In this document: positions 24,113 through 34,212 of the stretch, one piece after another
How positions within the stretch are numbered: the first letter of the stretch is position 1
Layout: each line of letters begins with the position of its first letter
From: Burkholderiales bacterium
GTDB lineage: Bacteria > Pseudomonadota > Gammaproteobacteria > Burkholderiales > Burkholderiaceae_B
NCBI GenBank assembly: GCA_027484315.1
Contig: JAIXTE010000089.1
Location: forward strand, 37,897-101,896
Direction of reading: 5' to 3'
Length of the DNA: 64,000 bases
Translations under genes and position numbers: made by a program
Notes under the pieces: generated by a model
Database searches by the model: none
Told to the model about the DNA's origin: nothing
What the model saw: only the letters and a program-made list of their open reading frames with translations

Positions 24113-24983
24113 GCTAAATAAGGAATTGGCCCCCAAGGTAAATGCATTCCGAGGACTCGAAAGTTTTGATGTCCCGGAGAAGCTTGAGAAAAAGATTGAA
24201 TTGCCACTTGAGCCCATCGAAAAAATCGGCGTTTCTCAAGCCAAGTTGGATGCAGAATACCTGAGATTAAAAGAGTGGGAAGCCAGTCTAATCACCCGTG
24301 AGCAAGACCTTGATGAAAGGGCTCGTGCAGTCTTTGACATTGCACAGAACGATGGGCTTCAATCAGGTTACCGCGAGGGTTGGGAAATATCTGGGCGCGA
24401 GCGTGAGTTGCTCATAAACCTGTCGTCGAGCATTGAATCAGAATTTATTGCAGTCCGAACCTCGCTTGCGCCTTGTGCACTTGAGTTGGCTGTTCACGCA
24501 GCACGCCATGTTGTTCATGAGTCCTGCAGCCTAAGTATTGAGAACACATATAAAAATCTGTCTGCTGTTGTGTCTGGTTTGGACCTCAACACAGGCCTAA
24601 TTGAGATCTCGTGCAATAGCAGGACAGCAAAAACATTAGAAAATCAGAATGTAGCTGAATCTCTCCGAAACAGGTTCACAATAAAAATCGACGAGTCGCT
24701 AGAAGACATGGGGTTTCTGGTCACCCACGGAAAGGGTTCAATAGACTCAACAATTGAAACGCGATGGAAACGAGCGCTAAGTCAAATCCATTCGGGTGTC
24801 GAATATGCAGCACGCTCTGACCAAGATGAAGTTGGGAGTGTTTTTGAGGCTAGAAGGTTATCAGACATCTCCAAACATGATCAAGCGACTGCCCCGCCCC
24901 ATGGCGACCAGGTTCCGAATAAAGAAATAAATGTAGAGCAAGGTGTGCCTGGCGACAGTGATGAGTTCCTCAGGAGAAAATAG
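24105..24983 (+). CDS. fliH: Flagellar export ATPase regulator FliH
   Basis: About 292 aa from a TTG at 24105 preceded by GGTGGAGAG; a GTG at 24090 is the alternative but has no spaced ribosome site. The N-half is charged and coiled coil with [22 protein letters not shown] heptads. The C-half has the FliH/YscL domain ([17 protein letters not shown], then [25 protein letters not shown]), where the final block is the family signature. FliH binds FliI and links it to the C ring. Overlaps fliG and ends one base into the fliI GTG. Confidence 0.9.
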   Translation: MYKLNKELAPKVNAFRGLESFDVPEKLEKKIELPLEPIEKIGVSQAKLDAEYLRLKEWEASLITREQDLDERARAVFDIAQNDGLQSGYREGWEISGRERELLINLSSSIESEFIAVRTSLAPCALELAVHAARHVVHESCSLSIENTYKNLSAVVSGLDLNTGLIEISCNSRTAKTLENQNVAESLRNRFTIKIDESLEDMGFLVTHGKGSIDSTIETRWKRALSQIHSGVEYAARSDQDEVGSVFEARRLSDISKHDQATAPPHGDQVPNKEINVEQGVPGDSDEFLRRK

Positions 24984-26425
24984 TGCAGGATGTACTTAAC
25001 TATCTTGTTGAATGTAAATCGCTTGTTCTGGGCAATCTTGGAGCAAGGAATGTTGGCCAATTGTGCAGAGTTTCCGGTCTTCTCCTTGAGGTGGAAGGAC
25101 TGAAGCTTCCTGTAGGAAGCGTCTGTGTGGTTGAGCAGGTCGACGGAGAGAAAGTAGATGCTGAGGTTGTTGGATTTAACTCCGACAAGCTTTTCTTGAT
25201 GCCCCTTGAACAAATTTCAGGTCTTCTTCCGGGCGCCAAAGTTTATGCGGAGGAAATGCCTCCCTCGTATCCGGTGTTTGGACAGCAAATAAAAAAGCCC
25301 TTTTATCAAACAAACGGCATCAAGTACCTACCCATGGGCGATGAGCTGCTGGGACGCGTAGTAGATGCACAGGGCAAGCCCCTGGACAGCAGCCCTACCC
25401 CGCGATCCTCCTCTTACGGTTGCCTGAAGAGCCCACCAATAAATCCATTGGAAAGAACCCCCATTTCGGAACCGCTTGACGTTGGGGTGCGAGCAATCAA
25501 TTCGATTCTCACCGTTGGCAAGGGTCAGCGGATAGGTTTGTTCGCTGGGTCCGGCGTGGGCAAATCGGTTCTTCTTGGCATGATGGCAAAATACACCAGA
25601 GCAAGCAGGGTAGTCGTTGGGCTGATAGGCGAACGCGGCCGGGAAGTAAAAGAGTTCATCGAGCAAAATCTGGGTGAGGAAGGACTGATGCGCTCGGTTG
25701 TCGTTGCAGCACCTGCTGACTGCTCCCCTCTGCTGCGGATGCAGGGCGCGGCATACGCAACCTCGATTGCGGAGCACTTCAGGGAGCAAGGACATGACGT
25801 TCTGCTCATAATGGATTCACTTACGAGATATGCAATGGCGCAGCGCGAGCTTGCTCTATCAATGGGCGAGCCCCCGGCAACCAAAGGATATCCACCATCA
25901 GTATTTGCTAAATTACCCGCTCTTGTTGAAAGGGCTGGTAACGGAAAGACCGGTGGGGGTTCTATAACTGCGTTCTACACAGTTCTCACTGAGGGTGATG
26001 ACCAACAAGATCCAATCGCTGATTCAGCCAGGGCTATCTTGGATGGCCATATAGTTCTTAGCCGGAGCCTGGCAGATGCCGGTCATTATCCAGCGATTGA
26101 TATTGAGAAATCAATCTCAAGGGTCATGCAAAACATAGTTGATGATGAACATATAAAGCACGCGAGAGAACTAAAATCGATGTTCTCCAAAGTAATGCAG
26201 AACAGGGATCTTCTAACAATCGGTGCGTATAGTCCTGGAAATGACCCGGGCCTTGATAGAGCTTTAGAGCACTTCGAGAACATTGAGAGATTCCTCAAAC
26301 AAGAAATTAAAGAAAGCTCAGACTACAAAAACAGCCTTACACAATTATTGATGATGGGACTGACTAGTGCCAGCACACAGCCCGCGCAGCGTGTGATGAA
26401 GAGGCCGATTAGAGGTAAAACATGA
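24983..26425 (+). CDS. fliI: Flagellum-specific export ATPase FliI
   Basis: 480 aa. Walker A is GSGVGKS at about residues 189-195, Walker B is in [16 protein letters not shown], and [15 protein letters not shown] is the conserved FliI/F1-beta-like block. The GTG start is preceded by CAGGAG at 7 nt and overlaps the fliH TAG by one base. FliI hydrolyses ATP to unload chaperones and help the proton-driven export gate, as a hexamer beneath the C ring. FliH and FliJ are encoded on either side. Confidence 0.97.
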   Translation: MQDVLNYLVECKSLVLGNLGARNVGQLCRVSGLLLEVEGLKLPVGSVCVVEQVDGEKVDAEVVGFNSDKLFLMPLEQISGLLPGAKVYAEEMPPSYPVFGQQIKKPFYQTNGIKYLPMGDELLGRVVDAQGKPLDSSPTPRSSSYGCLKSPPINPLERTPISEPLDVGVRAINSILTVGKGQRIGLFAGSGVGKSVLLGMMAKYTRASRVVVGLIGERGREVKEFIEQNLGEEGLMRSVVVAAPADCSPLLRMQGAAYATSIAEHFREQGHDVLLIMDSLTRYAMAQRELALSMGEPPATKGYPPSVFAKLPALVERAGNGKTGGGSITAFYTVLTEGDDQQDPIADSARAILDGHIVLSRSLADAGHYPAIDIEKSISRVMQNIVDDEHIKHARELKSMFSKVMQNRDLLTIGAYSPGNDPGLDRALEHFENIERFLKQEIKESSDYKNSLTQLLMMGLTSASTQPAQRVMKRPIRGKT

Positions 26426-26868
26426 AAGCACAGACACTGAAGCTGCTCTTGAATCAAAGGAAAGCGCAGACTGAATACGTGTCCAAAGAACTAGGCGAAC
26501 TCCGAAAGCAATTGGAGCGCATCAGCAAGCAAATAGAGACGCTGAACGCGTATCTAACCGATGTCCGTAGAAAGTCTTCAGAGAAGGCCTCAAAGGGAAT
26601 TTTCGGAGACCAAATCAAGAATCAACTGGGATTCACGCAGAAGATACAGGACGGCATACGCCAACAGGTACACAAGAAAGATATTCTGGAAAACCAAATC
26701 GAAAATATGATAAGAAAATGGAACGAATGTATAATTGAAGAAAGAAAAGTAGAAAAATTGATTGAAAAAGTCAATTACGCGACGGCAAAAGAACAAGAGA
26801 ACATAGAGCAAAAAATGAATGATGAGTTTAGCCAGCGCTTTTACCTGGCAAGAGCTATCAGCAAGTAG
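26422..26868 (+). CDS. fliJ: Flagellar export central stalk FliJ
   Basis: 148 aa, a long two-helix coiled coil rich in Lys, Glu and Gln, typical of FliJ. It overlaps fliI by 4 nt (ATGA). The stalk sits in the FliI hexamer and contacts FlhA. Assignment is mostly by position plus coiled-coil character, with a basic middle segment ([19 protein letters not shown]) of the FliJ type. A 10-bp direct repeat CAAGTAGTTT (26862-26871 and 26877-26886) spans its stop codon. Confidence 0.88.
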   Translation: MKAQTLKLLLNQRKAQTEYVSKELGELRKQLERISKQIETLNAYLTDVRRKSSEKASKGIFGDQIKNQLGFTQKIQDGIRQQVHKKDILENQIENMIRKWNECIIEERKVEKLIEKVNYATAKEQENIEQKMNDEFSQRFYLARAISK

Positions 26869-26909
26869 TTTCCGAACAAGTAGTTTGAAATTCTTACCAA
26901 GAGATAAAC

Positions 26910-27371
26910 ATGAAGAACAAAGTCATCCTTGCTACAGGCCTTCTTTTTCTGGGAACATGCGCCGCAGCAGCCAGTTATTTGTATATTGCAGACGGTGCGG
27001 GAGACCCCACCAAAGTTTCGATCGCCGAAAATACGAAGTCGATTGAACCTCCAACGTTTCTAAATGTTGAGCCCTTTGTGGTTAATCTGGCCGACAAAGA
27101 TCGTGAAAGATACCTCCAGGTTTCCTTGGTGTTTGAGGTGAAAAGCGAAGAAACAAGTAAGGCGCTGGCCAAGATCGAGCCGCTGATTAGGAGCCGTACG
27201 CTTCTAGTTCTCGCCAACAAGGACAGCGAGCAATTAAAAAGTCCCGAGGGCAAGCAATTATTGAGAGAAGAACTGATGGACCTGGCTCAGGTTTCACTTG
27301 GTGATGCCGGGTACGGAAACTTGTCTGGCAAGGTAGCCGACACGCATTTCAGTACATTTGTCATCCAATAG
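26910..27371 (+). CDS. fliL: Flagellar basal-body-associated protein FliL
   Basis: 153 aa. One N-terminal membrane helix (VILATGLLFLGTCAAAASYLYI), then a periplasmic domain with LNVEPFVVNLADKDRERYLQVSL, which is the FliL hallmark (xxPFxVNLxDxxxxRYLxVxxxLE), and ending DTHFSTFVIQ. FliL surrounds the stator and supports torque. Here it closes the fliF operon rather than preceding fliM, which is 9.6 kb away. Ribosome site AAGAGA. A strong terminator follows. Confidence 0.95.
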   Translation: MKNKVILATGLLFLGTCAAAASYLYIADGAGDPTKVSIAENTKSIEPPTFLNVEPFVVNLADKDRERYLQVSLVFEVKSEETSKALAKIEPLIRSRTLLVLANKDSEQLKSPEGKQLLREELMDLAQVSLGDAGYGNLSGKVADTHFSTFVIQ

Positions 27372-27390
27372 TTTCGATTGAACGAAAACC

Positions 27391-27416
27391 AAAAGGCCCA
27401 ATTGGGCCTTTTTTTA
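27391..27416 (+). terminator. Rho-independent terminator after fliL
   Basis: AAAGGCCC-AATT-GGGCCTTT followed by a run of T. The stem is perfect and GC-rich. It ends the fliF-L transcript 20 nt after the fliL stop and before convergent minus-strand genes. Confidence 0.9.
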
Positions 27417-27443
27417 TTTGGTTTTGGATCAAGAAATGGAATT

Positions 27444-28016
27444 CTAGAGATTTGGTTGACTTGTCTTTTCAAGGACCGGTTCTGGATGACGATTTTTGGC
27501 TTGCGATGTACTCTTCAAGATTTTCTCGAATATTGGATTATCCTTGTAGGCAAGTCCCTTGATTCTGAACTGCTCAGATTTATCGGCAATCCCTTCCACC
27601 AAATCCATGATCGCCTTTTGCGAGAATCCCTTTTCGACATTGACCTCCGGGTTGAGGAAAAAATCCTTAAGGTCGTGTGCGATGGGGAAATTTCTGCTAT
27701 CACGTGAAAGGATTTCCTCTCCCTCGGATGACTCAGTTGTGAGCTCGAAACGAAAATATGATTTATCCTCTTTCACCAGGTCGAAGAAAGCAATTGCCTT
27801 GAGGTGGGTTCTAACATTCCCAATGAACTCTTCTGAAACGAGCTTGCTAAACTTGATTGCACTGACATCCCTGCCGTTGTCGGAGAAGAACATCGCATTG
27901 ATATCCCTGTCTGAAAAATTGATGTTCACAGCAGTTTGCACTAATTCGGAGTATTTCTCTTTAAAAAATAGAGACACTTCAGGAATGCTAATAAGCCTTT
28001 CGCCATCGAAGCTCAC
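27444..28016 (-). CDS. Hypothetical protein, 190 aa
   Basis: Acidic N-terminal part (GERLISIPEVSLFFKEKYSEL) and mixed alpha/beta middle with several Phe-rich strands (AIAFFDLVKEDKSYFRFEL). The C-terminus is Lys/Pro-rich. No signal peptide, membrane helix or known motif. The start overlaps the preceding gene by 4 nt (ATGA), so these two form an operon. Convergent with fliL. Function unknown; the neighbouring genes are also uncharacterised. Confidence 0.65.
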   Translation of the reverse strand: MSFDGERLISIPEVSLFFKEKYSELVQTAVNINFSDRDINAMFFSDNGRDVSAIKFSKLVSEEFIGNVRTHLKAIAFFDLVKEDKSYFRFELTTESSEGEEILSRDSRNFPIAHDLKDFFLNPEVNVEKGFSQKAIMDLVEGIADKSEQFRIKGLAYKDNPIFEKILKSTSQAKNRHPEPVLEKTSQPNL

Positions 28017-28975
28017 GCAAATGTACTCCCTTTGTAATTATTGAGTAGTAGCTCCCTACTTTCTATTCCGCGGCTCTGATAATAAGCAAGAGTGTCAAAA
28101 TTCTCCTTATCATGAACCGGCTGAAAGTGGAGAATATGGGTTGCAGCCCAAGAATTCAAATAGGCAAACATCTGATCGCTTGACTCTGCATATTTTTGGC
28201 GGTCAAAAGTGATGCGAAAGAAATCGACGTTTTGAGCGTTCATCAATTTTGCACAGGACACTGGAATGCGGATGTCTCCACGACTGTTCGGCGCACCGTG
28301 CAGACCGAAATAAAAGAGGCTTACCTCCTCGTATCCCTCGCTTCTCAAGTACTTGATCTCTTCCTCAATTTCATCATAAACAAAGTCGTCTTTAACTCCC
28401 ATTGCCAGCCCCGACACTGCAAGTCGAGCCGACTTCTTTTTCCCCTGCTGACGCTCTTTTATGGCATGCCAGCGACCTGAAAGTAGCAGGTTTGACGGCA
28501 AGCCTGACAGATCATGTATCAGCTCGTCACCGAGCATTGATGGCGGATATGAAAACCCTAACTCTGTTAGAGCAAACTTGAGCGTTGGGTAGAGTAGCGC
28601 GTACTGAACCGCTTTTGTGACAGCCAGTGAGACTTCTGAAGGGGAAAGAAAATCTGGCACCACCTTATCGGCGATGGCGTTTTCACAGGACCTTTTAAAC
28701 ACTGGAACGGCCAAGCTTTGATTGCAGACGCCGCCCAGATAAGTGGGGTCTGCTCCTCGATAACGTTGAGCAAAAATCGAGTCGGGGGTCTCTACCCACT
28801 GATTTGGCGCGCAGGGGAAAATAAAAACAAATTCATCGTCTCGAACAGTCTGCTCGACGCGGCGATCATCATCTTTTCTTCTGGCCGATCTCGGTGACTC
28901 AGAGGCAGCCCTGAGTATTGCTTCTTTCCTGATGTCTTTCAGGTCGTCTACATTGATTGCAAAGTGAGATTTCAT
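28013..28975 (-). CDS. Hypothetical protein, 320 aa
   Basis: Soluble. N-terminus is basic (ARRKDDDRRVEQTV), followed by a folded region with many aromatic residues and a possible nucleotide- or ligand-binding alpha/beta core (EVSLFYFGLHGAPNSRGDIRIPV). Two Cys near residues 85 and 96 (GGVCNQS, KRSCENA). No recognised family. Starts at ATG 28975, overlaps the downstream 190-aa gene. The pair sits between the flagellar block and the TraY/DotA gene, so it may belong to the transfer region, but this is position only. Confidence 0.65.
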   Translation of the reverse strand: MKSHFAINVDDLKDIRKEAILRAASESPRSARRKDDDRRVEQTVRDDEFVFIFPCAPNQWVETPDSIFAQRYRGADPTYLGGVCNQSLAVPVFKRSCENAIADKVVPDFLSPSEVSLAVTKAVQYALLYPTLKFALTELGFSYPPSMLGDELIHDLSGLPSNLLLSGRWHAIKERQQGKKKSARLAVSGLAMGVKDDFVYDEIEEEIKYLRSEGYEEVSLFYFGLHGAPNSRGDIRIPVSCAKLMNAQNVDFFRITFDRQKYAESSDQMFAYLNSWAATHILHFQPVHDKENFDTLAYYQSRGIESRELLLNNYKGSTFA

Positions 28976-29111
28976 TGATACGCCGCATTTTTTTTCTTAA
29001 TATAGTAATCATAGCAAAAAAACACCGGCGTTCATTTTGTAAAACAATTTGAAGAGGATTATGGCAAAGCGACGGATCACCTCTGGCGGTTGGCCAGGGC
29101 TTGTCAAGGTT

Positions 29112-29705
29112 TTAGTCTGGTTTTTTGTTAGGGAACTTCAGGTTATCCCCTAGAAGATTTAGGAAACTCTTCCCGACCTGAATCTTCATTTCGACATTGG
29201 ATGTCTTTTCTGTTAACCCAGAAAGCAACCTGTTATTTGATTCAGAGAGTGCCTGGAGTGACTTGTTGGCACTCTCAAACGACTCTTTGCCAAGCAAAAC
29301 AGTATTGAACTTCATATTCATTTCAACGAGGTTTTCCTTGTTTTTGAAATACAAAGCCAAGTTTGATGGCAACCCGAATTCCATTGATGGAATTCTTAAT
29401 ACGTCTGATGAGATAGACCTTATTGCAAGGGCGAGCGGTTTAAACAACAAGGCCGTCCCAGGTAGCGTCAAAGTCAACGCATTTTGAAGGGGGTCATTTG
29501 CCATGTTTTCTCGGATTGCTGCTGCAGAATACGGTGCTGGGCTATCTGAGGTGTAAGGCTCATTTTTCTTGTTCTGATCCGGCCCAAAAACCGGCATGGT
29601 TTGAGGCGTGTGTTGCGGCGCGTTATAAACGTAAGGCTGAGAAGGGACCTCATTCTTACCAAGGAATTTTCCAACAAGAAAATCCTGACTGTTCATATTT
29701 ATCAT
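29112..29705 (-). CDS. Hypothetical protein, 197 aa
   Basis: I use the ATG at 29705 (MINMNSQDFLVGKFLG), preceded by AAGGA at 7 nt; a TTG start at 29759 is possible but less likely. A Pro/Gln-rich N-terminal 60 residues is followed by a hydrophobic stretch (ALTLTLPGTALLFKPLALAI) that could be one membrane segment, and a helical C-terminal half rich in Ser, Asn and Leu (SANKSLQALSESNNRLLSGL). No known family. It follows the terminator of the TraY/DotA gene on the same strand, so it has its own promoter or depends on read-through. Confidence 0.6.
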   Translation of the reverse strand: MINMNSQDFLVGKFLGKNEVPSQPYVYNAPQHTPQTMPVFGPDQNKKNEPYTSDSPAPYSAAAIRENMANDPLQNALTLTLPGTALLFKPLALAIRSISSDVLRIPSMEFGLPSNLALYFKNKENLVEMNMKFNTVLLGKESFESANKSLQALSESNNRLLSGLTEKTSNVEMKIQVGKSFLNLLGDNLKFPNKKPD

Positions 29706-29755
29706 GCCGAATCCTTGAGATTTTTCTTGATTTTGGCACCAATAGGAAATTGTGT

Positions 29756-29790
29756 CCAATAAATAAAGGGGGTGTTATCAGAACACCCCC
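29756..29790 (-). terminator. Rho-independent terminator after traY/dotA
   Basis: GGGGGTGTT (29768-29776) pairs with AACACCCCC (29782-29790), loop 5 nt. On the minus strand the stem is followed by TTTATTTATT. It lies 24 nt past the stop of the TraY/DotA gene. Confidence 0.85.
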
Positions 29791-29813
29791 TTGTGAGCTC
29801 TTACACCAAACAG

Positions 29814-32800
29814 TTACGATTTATCAACGATAGTCCTAATTTTTGCGGCCACCTTAGCGTAGGTGTCTGCGGAGGTGGAATCATTTCGACTTGCGGCTTG
29901 GCCACCCTGTGATGCCATGGAGCTAGCGGATCCAGCACCCGCACGTCGTGCTGAAGCCATGGCCTGTGGGCTTGTAAGCCCGGGTGGAGCGTTGTTCATG
30001 GCGTTCTGGTATTTATTAAGACCTGCCTCCATGTTCTGCTGCCCGGTGGCCCTCAGAGATTTGGAAATATCCAACATTCGATCACTTTCACCGCGTATCT
30101 TGCCTCGCGCTGTCTCGTCAAGGTTCTGATCGTCAGCATCCTGCATCATCGAATGAGCCTGTTTCTCCATTTGGTCAGCAGTGGCGATTTCTGCCCCACC
30201 TTGAGAAGCTTGATCGAGTCCAGCCTGCGCCTGTGTTCCCAGATTGTTGTCCGCTTTTGCACGACCCTGAGATAGCGCATTACGGGCCCCTGCTCCGAAG
30301 GCGCCTGCGCCCTGCTGGAATCCACTGCCTGCAGCGCCCAGGCCCTGCTGTGTGGCGCCGCCGGCACCGCCGGTAATGTTCTCGGAGAGTCCACCGCCGA
30401 CGTTGGAACCGAAGTTGCCGCCAATCCAGGTGAAAACCTTATCGGGGATTACGCTCAAAATGCTATACGCCTGCGTAAGCATGTTCTCGAAAATACTGAC
30501 CATAAGGGCTAGTGCGCCAATCAGGATGACAAACCTCATAAATACAGAAGAGTCGGGCTGATTGACCAGATTAGTCAGCAATTCACTGAGCATCCCGTTT
30601 GCGAACCCTAGGATGACCCCCAAAACAGAGGTTATCAGCGAGAAAACAATAACCAATAACGCCGGACGGAACAAAAGATTCAGGAAGAAAATATAGCCGT
30701 GCGCCGTGTTTCGACCAAGCCCCTCTCCTTCTCCATCGAGGTGCGCCATGGCCCAGTATGGGCTGGCCAGCATCGCCTCAATAACAATAACCATCCAGTC
30801 TAGTATTGCACCAATCCATTTGAGTACCGGAATCATTGGAATAATGAGGCAGAGCTTGATACCAAGGTATGCCAGAGGCACAAGGATGGCAAAGACGAGT
30901 GCTGAAATAGTTGTGAAGATTGCAGCAATGAAGCCAGATATGGCTGTAGCGAAGGGGCCCGCAACTGTTCCAAGACCCGCGGCCACTGCATATCCACCCC
31001 AAGCTAAGAAAAGGGTCTCGAACAACTCGTCGGCAAGCCTCAGCACGTTATAGCCAAAATTGGAAATCTCTGCCACAGAGTAGAATCCGACCTTTATGGG
31101 GTCCCCCGGAGTAAAGACGGATTTCATTATGCTACTTACACTGGCCATCTTCTCAAGGGAATCCAGTGCGCCCAACTTGCCGAATATTCCAGGCTCATCA
31201 TCGCTTTCTACAGAATTGGGTGACTTGAGATAGTTGATCCTCTTGTTATAATCTGCCTCACATGCCGCATTGCCTTTGCAAGCACGAGTCTTAAGCTCTT
31301 CTTCTCGTTTGATCTTGGTTGCATTTTGGGCGACTGCCTTAGGATCAACAGCAGGCGCTGATGTGGAATTGCATGCCCCACCTCCTTTGCATGACCCGTT
31401 AGAGGGCCTGGGTTTTCCCTCGCCGCTTTTCGATTCCACTTTAGTCTCAGACGACTTTGAACCTTGGTATACGGCAGTTGAAATATGCTGAACCCCTGAA
31501 AACCCAAGACCAATCCACCCGTATGATTTTGGGCCCTTTTCGACGTGCAGTGTTGAGCCGCACGCAATATTTGCTGACTGGGCGTCTGACTCCCCTTTAA
31601 CAAGGAGATCGTAATAGCCTGCAGCTAGCGTCGAAAAGTATTCGTAGGCCCCTTTATCTAAAGAATATCTTGTCCAATCAACAGCGAAGAAACCACTTGG
31701 GGTTGTGATCGATGAGACGGGATCTAATCCGGCATTGATTGCCTGAAATGTAATTGGAATAAGCCTTGCTTTCTCCGCACTCATTGCTGAGTTTGGCTCA
31801 AGCGATTCAAATAGATGGTAGGCCGAGGTAATGTCCATGACCGCTTTTGAATAAAGAGCAAAAGCCTCAATCTGTTTTCGAGTGAGAGACAGTACCCCGT
31901 CCTCAACAAGCTTTCTGTTTCGCTGGGAAAGAACTGGAACGTCATAACCCGCTTGGGATAGTTCAGATGGCTTGGGTGTCTTAAATTGGAATGATCCGCA
32001 ATAATCCTTTGAATACCCATAAGAGGAATAATTTGGAACCGAGTTTGGATCTTTGGCGCCGAATTGAACAGTCAGCGTAGACCCAACAACATCTATATTC
32101 ATTCCAAAATCGATGTTGGAAGCTTCCGCTTGACTAGCGAGGCCCGTAGTTGTCGGCTTTGTTTTGTCCGCGTAAAGTCCCCTTTCCTCCATTTTCAATC
32201 TATTTTCGTCAGCGACGCATAGTGCAGAAAAGGAAACTGCGTTATGAAAGGTTTTTGATAAAACCGGCTGCATGATGGTAGAAGTAACTGGGGTAGCCTC
32301 GACAATAACGCCGACAGCGAAACCCGCTGTTGCATTGGCAATACCTATTCCGGTGGTAGCGGCTAACATAGTGAGAACTTGGGCTATGGAATATCCGATT
32401 AGGGGGATAGGAACAATCAGGGACGCGCCAAGAACAGTTCTGATCGGGAGCCAGAAACTGTGATAACGCTTACCGAGAAACTCTCCGTCATGCCCACCCT
32501 GTAGAAGTGCGGAACCCATGGTAAAGGCGAACCAAATCGCGGCCATGGCGGCAATCGCCGTGTTGAGCACAAGGAACATCTTGGACATTTTGTCCGCGTT
32601 TGGCGATGTACCACCACCGGCAACACTTACAATGCCAAGGTTTCCCGGATCTCCGAACATGCGCCAAAGAATTCGCATCGCTCCGTCATACTCACTTGGA
32701 CGATATTGAGGCAGGGGCCCCGCAAATACACCTGTTCCGCCATCTAAAGCACTACTACCGGAGGGGGCAGCAGGAGGTGGGGCATTGCCATTCTTTGGTG

Positions 32801-34073
32801 CCGAAGGATTCGTAGCGTTTGTGTCCGGCCCCCCGTCGTCAATGGTGACAGTAGTTGTGCCTGTGGTCGTCGATGTAGCCTGCATTGGCCTCACCGTATA
32901 AAACGAATTGATGCCGGAAGCACTGGCTTGCTGCAATGGCGCCGCAGTAGTACCACCGCCTGTTGATGAAGCACCATTGCAAGTGCCGTTGGTGGCCACA
33001 CCGTGATAACCATTATTCTTGCTCAGTGCCTCAAGTACTTTGGCCTGTATCACTGCTGGAGGGGTTGTGACACGATTGGAGCTGTGGGAAGAATGAGGAT
33101 CCCCACTCTCTCCAAGTGTGGGGTTCTTGTCTTCTGCTTTGGAGAGCTTGGTAAAATAATCGACCAATGAGCCACGCAGCTCGTCTTTAGTCGGGATAGA
33201 AAGGGAAGTTTCAAAATTCTTTGTCATCTCGTCATCAAGGCGCATCTTCTCTTTATTGAGCGCGTCGAAGTCAGACCTTAGAAGACCAATACTTTGATCG
33301 AGGCCCTTAAAACTATTATAGAGAGCAGAGCCATTACGAAGTGCCTGTTTAATATCAGACGCTCCGCCTGCTAAAGCCACGATATTACCGAAATAGCCCT
33401 CAAGCTCGTCCGGAGTATAGCTAGAGGCCCTGTCATAAAGCTGCTTCTTTAACCATTCATCGAATAGTTGCGGCTTCCTAGCAAGCATCCGAAGTTCGTT
33501 GGTGTTAATTGTTCCAAATGCAGTTTGCAGATCGAATCCAAGCTGCTCGACGTTGCCATCTTTCAAAGCTTGGAGGCTTGTCTTTGCATCGACAGCCAAT
33601 CTACTCAATCCAGTAAGAGTGCCGGAGATGCTGTTCACATAGCCTGTAACCTGCTCAATATTCAAGTTGCCCAGATCTAAATCCTGGAGTGCTTCGATGT
33701 CAAAATCGTTGAAATTCAAATCACCAAGACCATAGGTCGCGAGCCCTGAATCAACAAGAGAACCAAAACTAAAGCCTCCCCCGCCGCTGGAACCTGATGA
33801 ATCAAGAAAATCTGCGAAGCCCTTGGTGCCAATGGCAATGTCGCCAGCGGCCGCTGGGCGACGGGGCGTAAACTGATTTGGGGTTATTCCATATTGCTGC
33901 TGGTAAAACTGGCTTACAGCTTCGCTCTGAGATACAGAGGGAGCGGGTAAAAAGTCGGTTGAATATGCTGGAGCCTGGGTTGCCTGATACATCACCTGCG
34001 GCTGCTGCGCAACAGCCGACCCAAGCCCCGACGAGAGGGCAAAAGTCAAAAAGCAGGAGAGGATTTTTTTCAT
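29814..34073 (-). CDS. TraY/DotA-family type IVB secretion membrane protein, enlarged
   Basis: About 1419 aa from the ATG at 34073; the frame runs back to 34223, but MKKILSCFLTFALSSGLGSAVA is a clear signal peptide. Residues 500-600 carry the DotA/TraY signature: a membrane helix, then SFWLPIRTVLGASLIVPIP and GYSIAQVLTML with GIGIANATAG. A second set of membrane helices occurs near 1050-1200. DotA is about 1048 aa and R64 TraY about 745 aa; here there is an extra periplasmic N-terminal region of roughly 440 residues (Gly/Ser-rich, then helical, then Thr/Pro-rich). The C-terminus is Ala/Gln/Gly-rich. It forms part of the inner-membrane conjugation channel and may be partly released, as DotA is. 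Confidence 0.85.
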   Translation of the reverse strand: MKKILSCFLTFALSSGLGSAVAQQPQVMYQATQAPAYSTDFLPAPSVSQSEAVSQFYQQQYGITPNQFTPRRPAAAGDIAIGTKGFADFLDSSGSSGGGGFSFGSLVDSGLATYGLGDLNFNDFDIEALQDLDLGNLNIEQVTGYVNSISGTLTGLSRLAVDAKTSLQALKDGNVEQLGFDLQTAFGTINTNELRMLARKPQLFDEWLKKQLYDRASSYTPDELEGYFGNIVALAGGASDIKQALRNGSALYNSFKGLDQSIGLLRSDFDALNKEKMRLDDEMTKNFETSLSIPTKDELRGSLVDYFTKLSKAEDKNPTLGESGDPHSSHSSNRVTTPPAVIQAKVLEALSKNNGYHGVATNGTCNGASSTGGGTTAAPLQQASASGINSFYTVRPMQATSTTTGTTTVTIDDGGPDTNATNPSAPKNGNAPPPAAPSGSSALDGGTGVFAGPLPQYRPSEYDGAMRILWRMFGDPGNLGIVSVAGGGTSPNADKMSKMFLVLNTAIAAMAAIWFAFTMGSALLQGGHDGEFLGKRYHSFWLPIRTVLGASLIVPIPLIGYSIAQVLTMLAATTGIGIANATAGFAVGVIVEATPVTSTIMQPVLSKTFHNAVSFSALCVADENRLKMEERGLYADKTKPTTTGLASQAEASNIDFGMNIDVVGSTLTVQFGAKDPNSVPNYSSYGYSKDYCGSFQFKTPKPSELSQAGYDVPVLSQRNRKLVEDGVLSLTRKQIEAFALYSKAVMDITSAYHLFESLEPNSAMSAEKARLIPITFQAINAGLDPVSSITTPSGFFAVDWTRYSLDKGAYEYFSTLAAGYYDLLVKGESDAQSANIACGSTLHVEKGPKSYGWIGLGFSGVQHISTAVYQGSKSSETKVESKSGEGKPRPSNGSCKGGGACNSTSAPAVDPKAVAQNATKIKREEELKTRACKGNAACEADYNKRINYLKSPNSVESDDEPGIFGKLGALDSLEKMASVSSIMKSVFTPGDPIKVGFYSVAEISNFGYNVLRLADELFETLFLAWGGYAVAAGLGTVAGPFATAISGFIAAIFTTISALVFAILVPLAYLGIKLCLIIPMIPVLKWIGAILDWMVIVIEAMLASPYWAMAHLDGEGEGLGRNTAHGYIFFLNLLFRPALLVIVFSLITSVLGVILGFANGMLSELLTNLVNQPDSSVFMRFVILIGALALMVSIFENMLTQAYSILSVIPDKVFTWIGGNFGSNVGGGLSENITGGAGGATQQGLGAAGSGFQQGAGAFGAGARNALSQGRAKADNNLGTQAQAGLDQASQGGAEIATADQMEKQAHSMMQDADDQNLDETARGKIRGESDRMLDISKSLRATGQQNMEAGLNKYQNAMNNAPPGLTSPQAMASARRAGAGSASSMASQGGQAASRNDSTSADTYAKVAAKIRTIVDKS

Positions 34074-34212
34074 AATCAGCACCGGTTGCGATAATGCGGA
34101 AATCAATTGACAAAATTTTAGGCAACTTAGTATTTGCGCTATGATAATAATCATAACGTCTTTTGCTAAGCCAAGAGAAAATTTCGTCATCGTTTCCGCA
34201 GAAGGTAAATTC

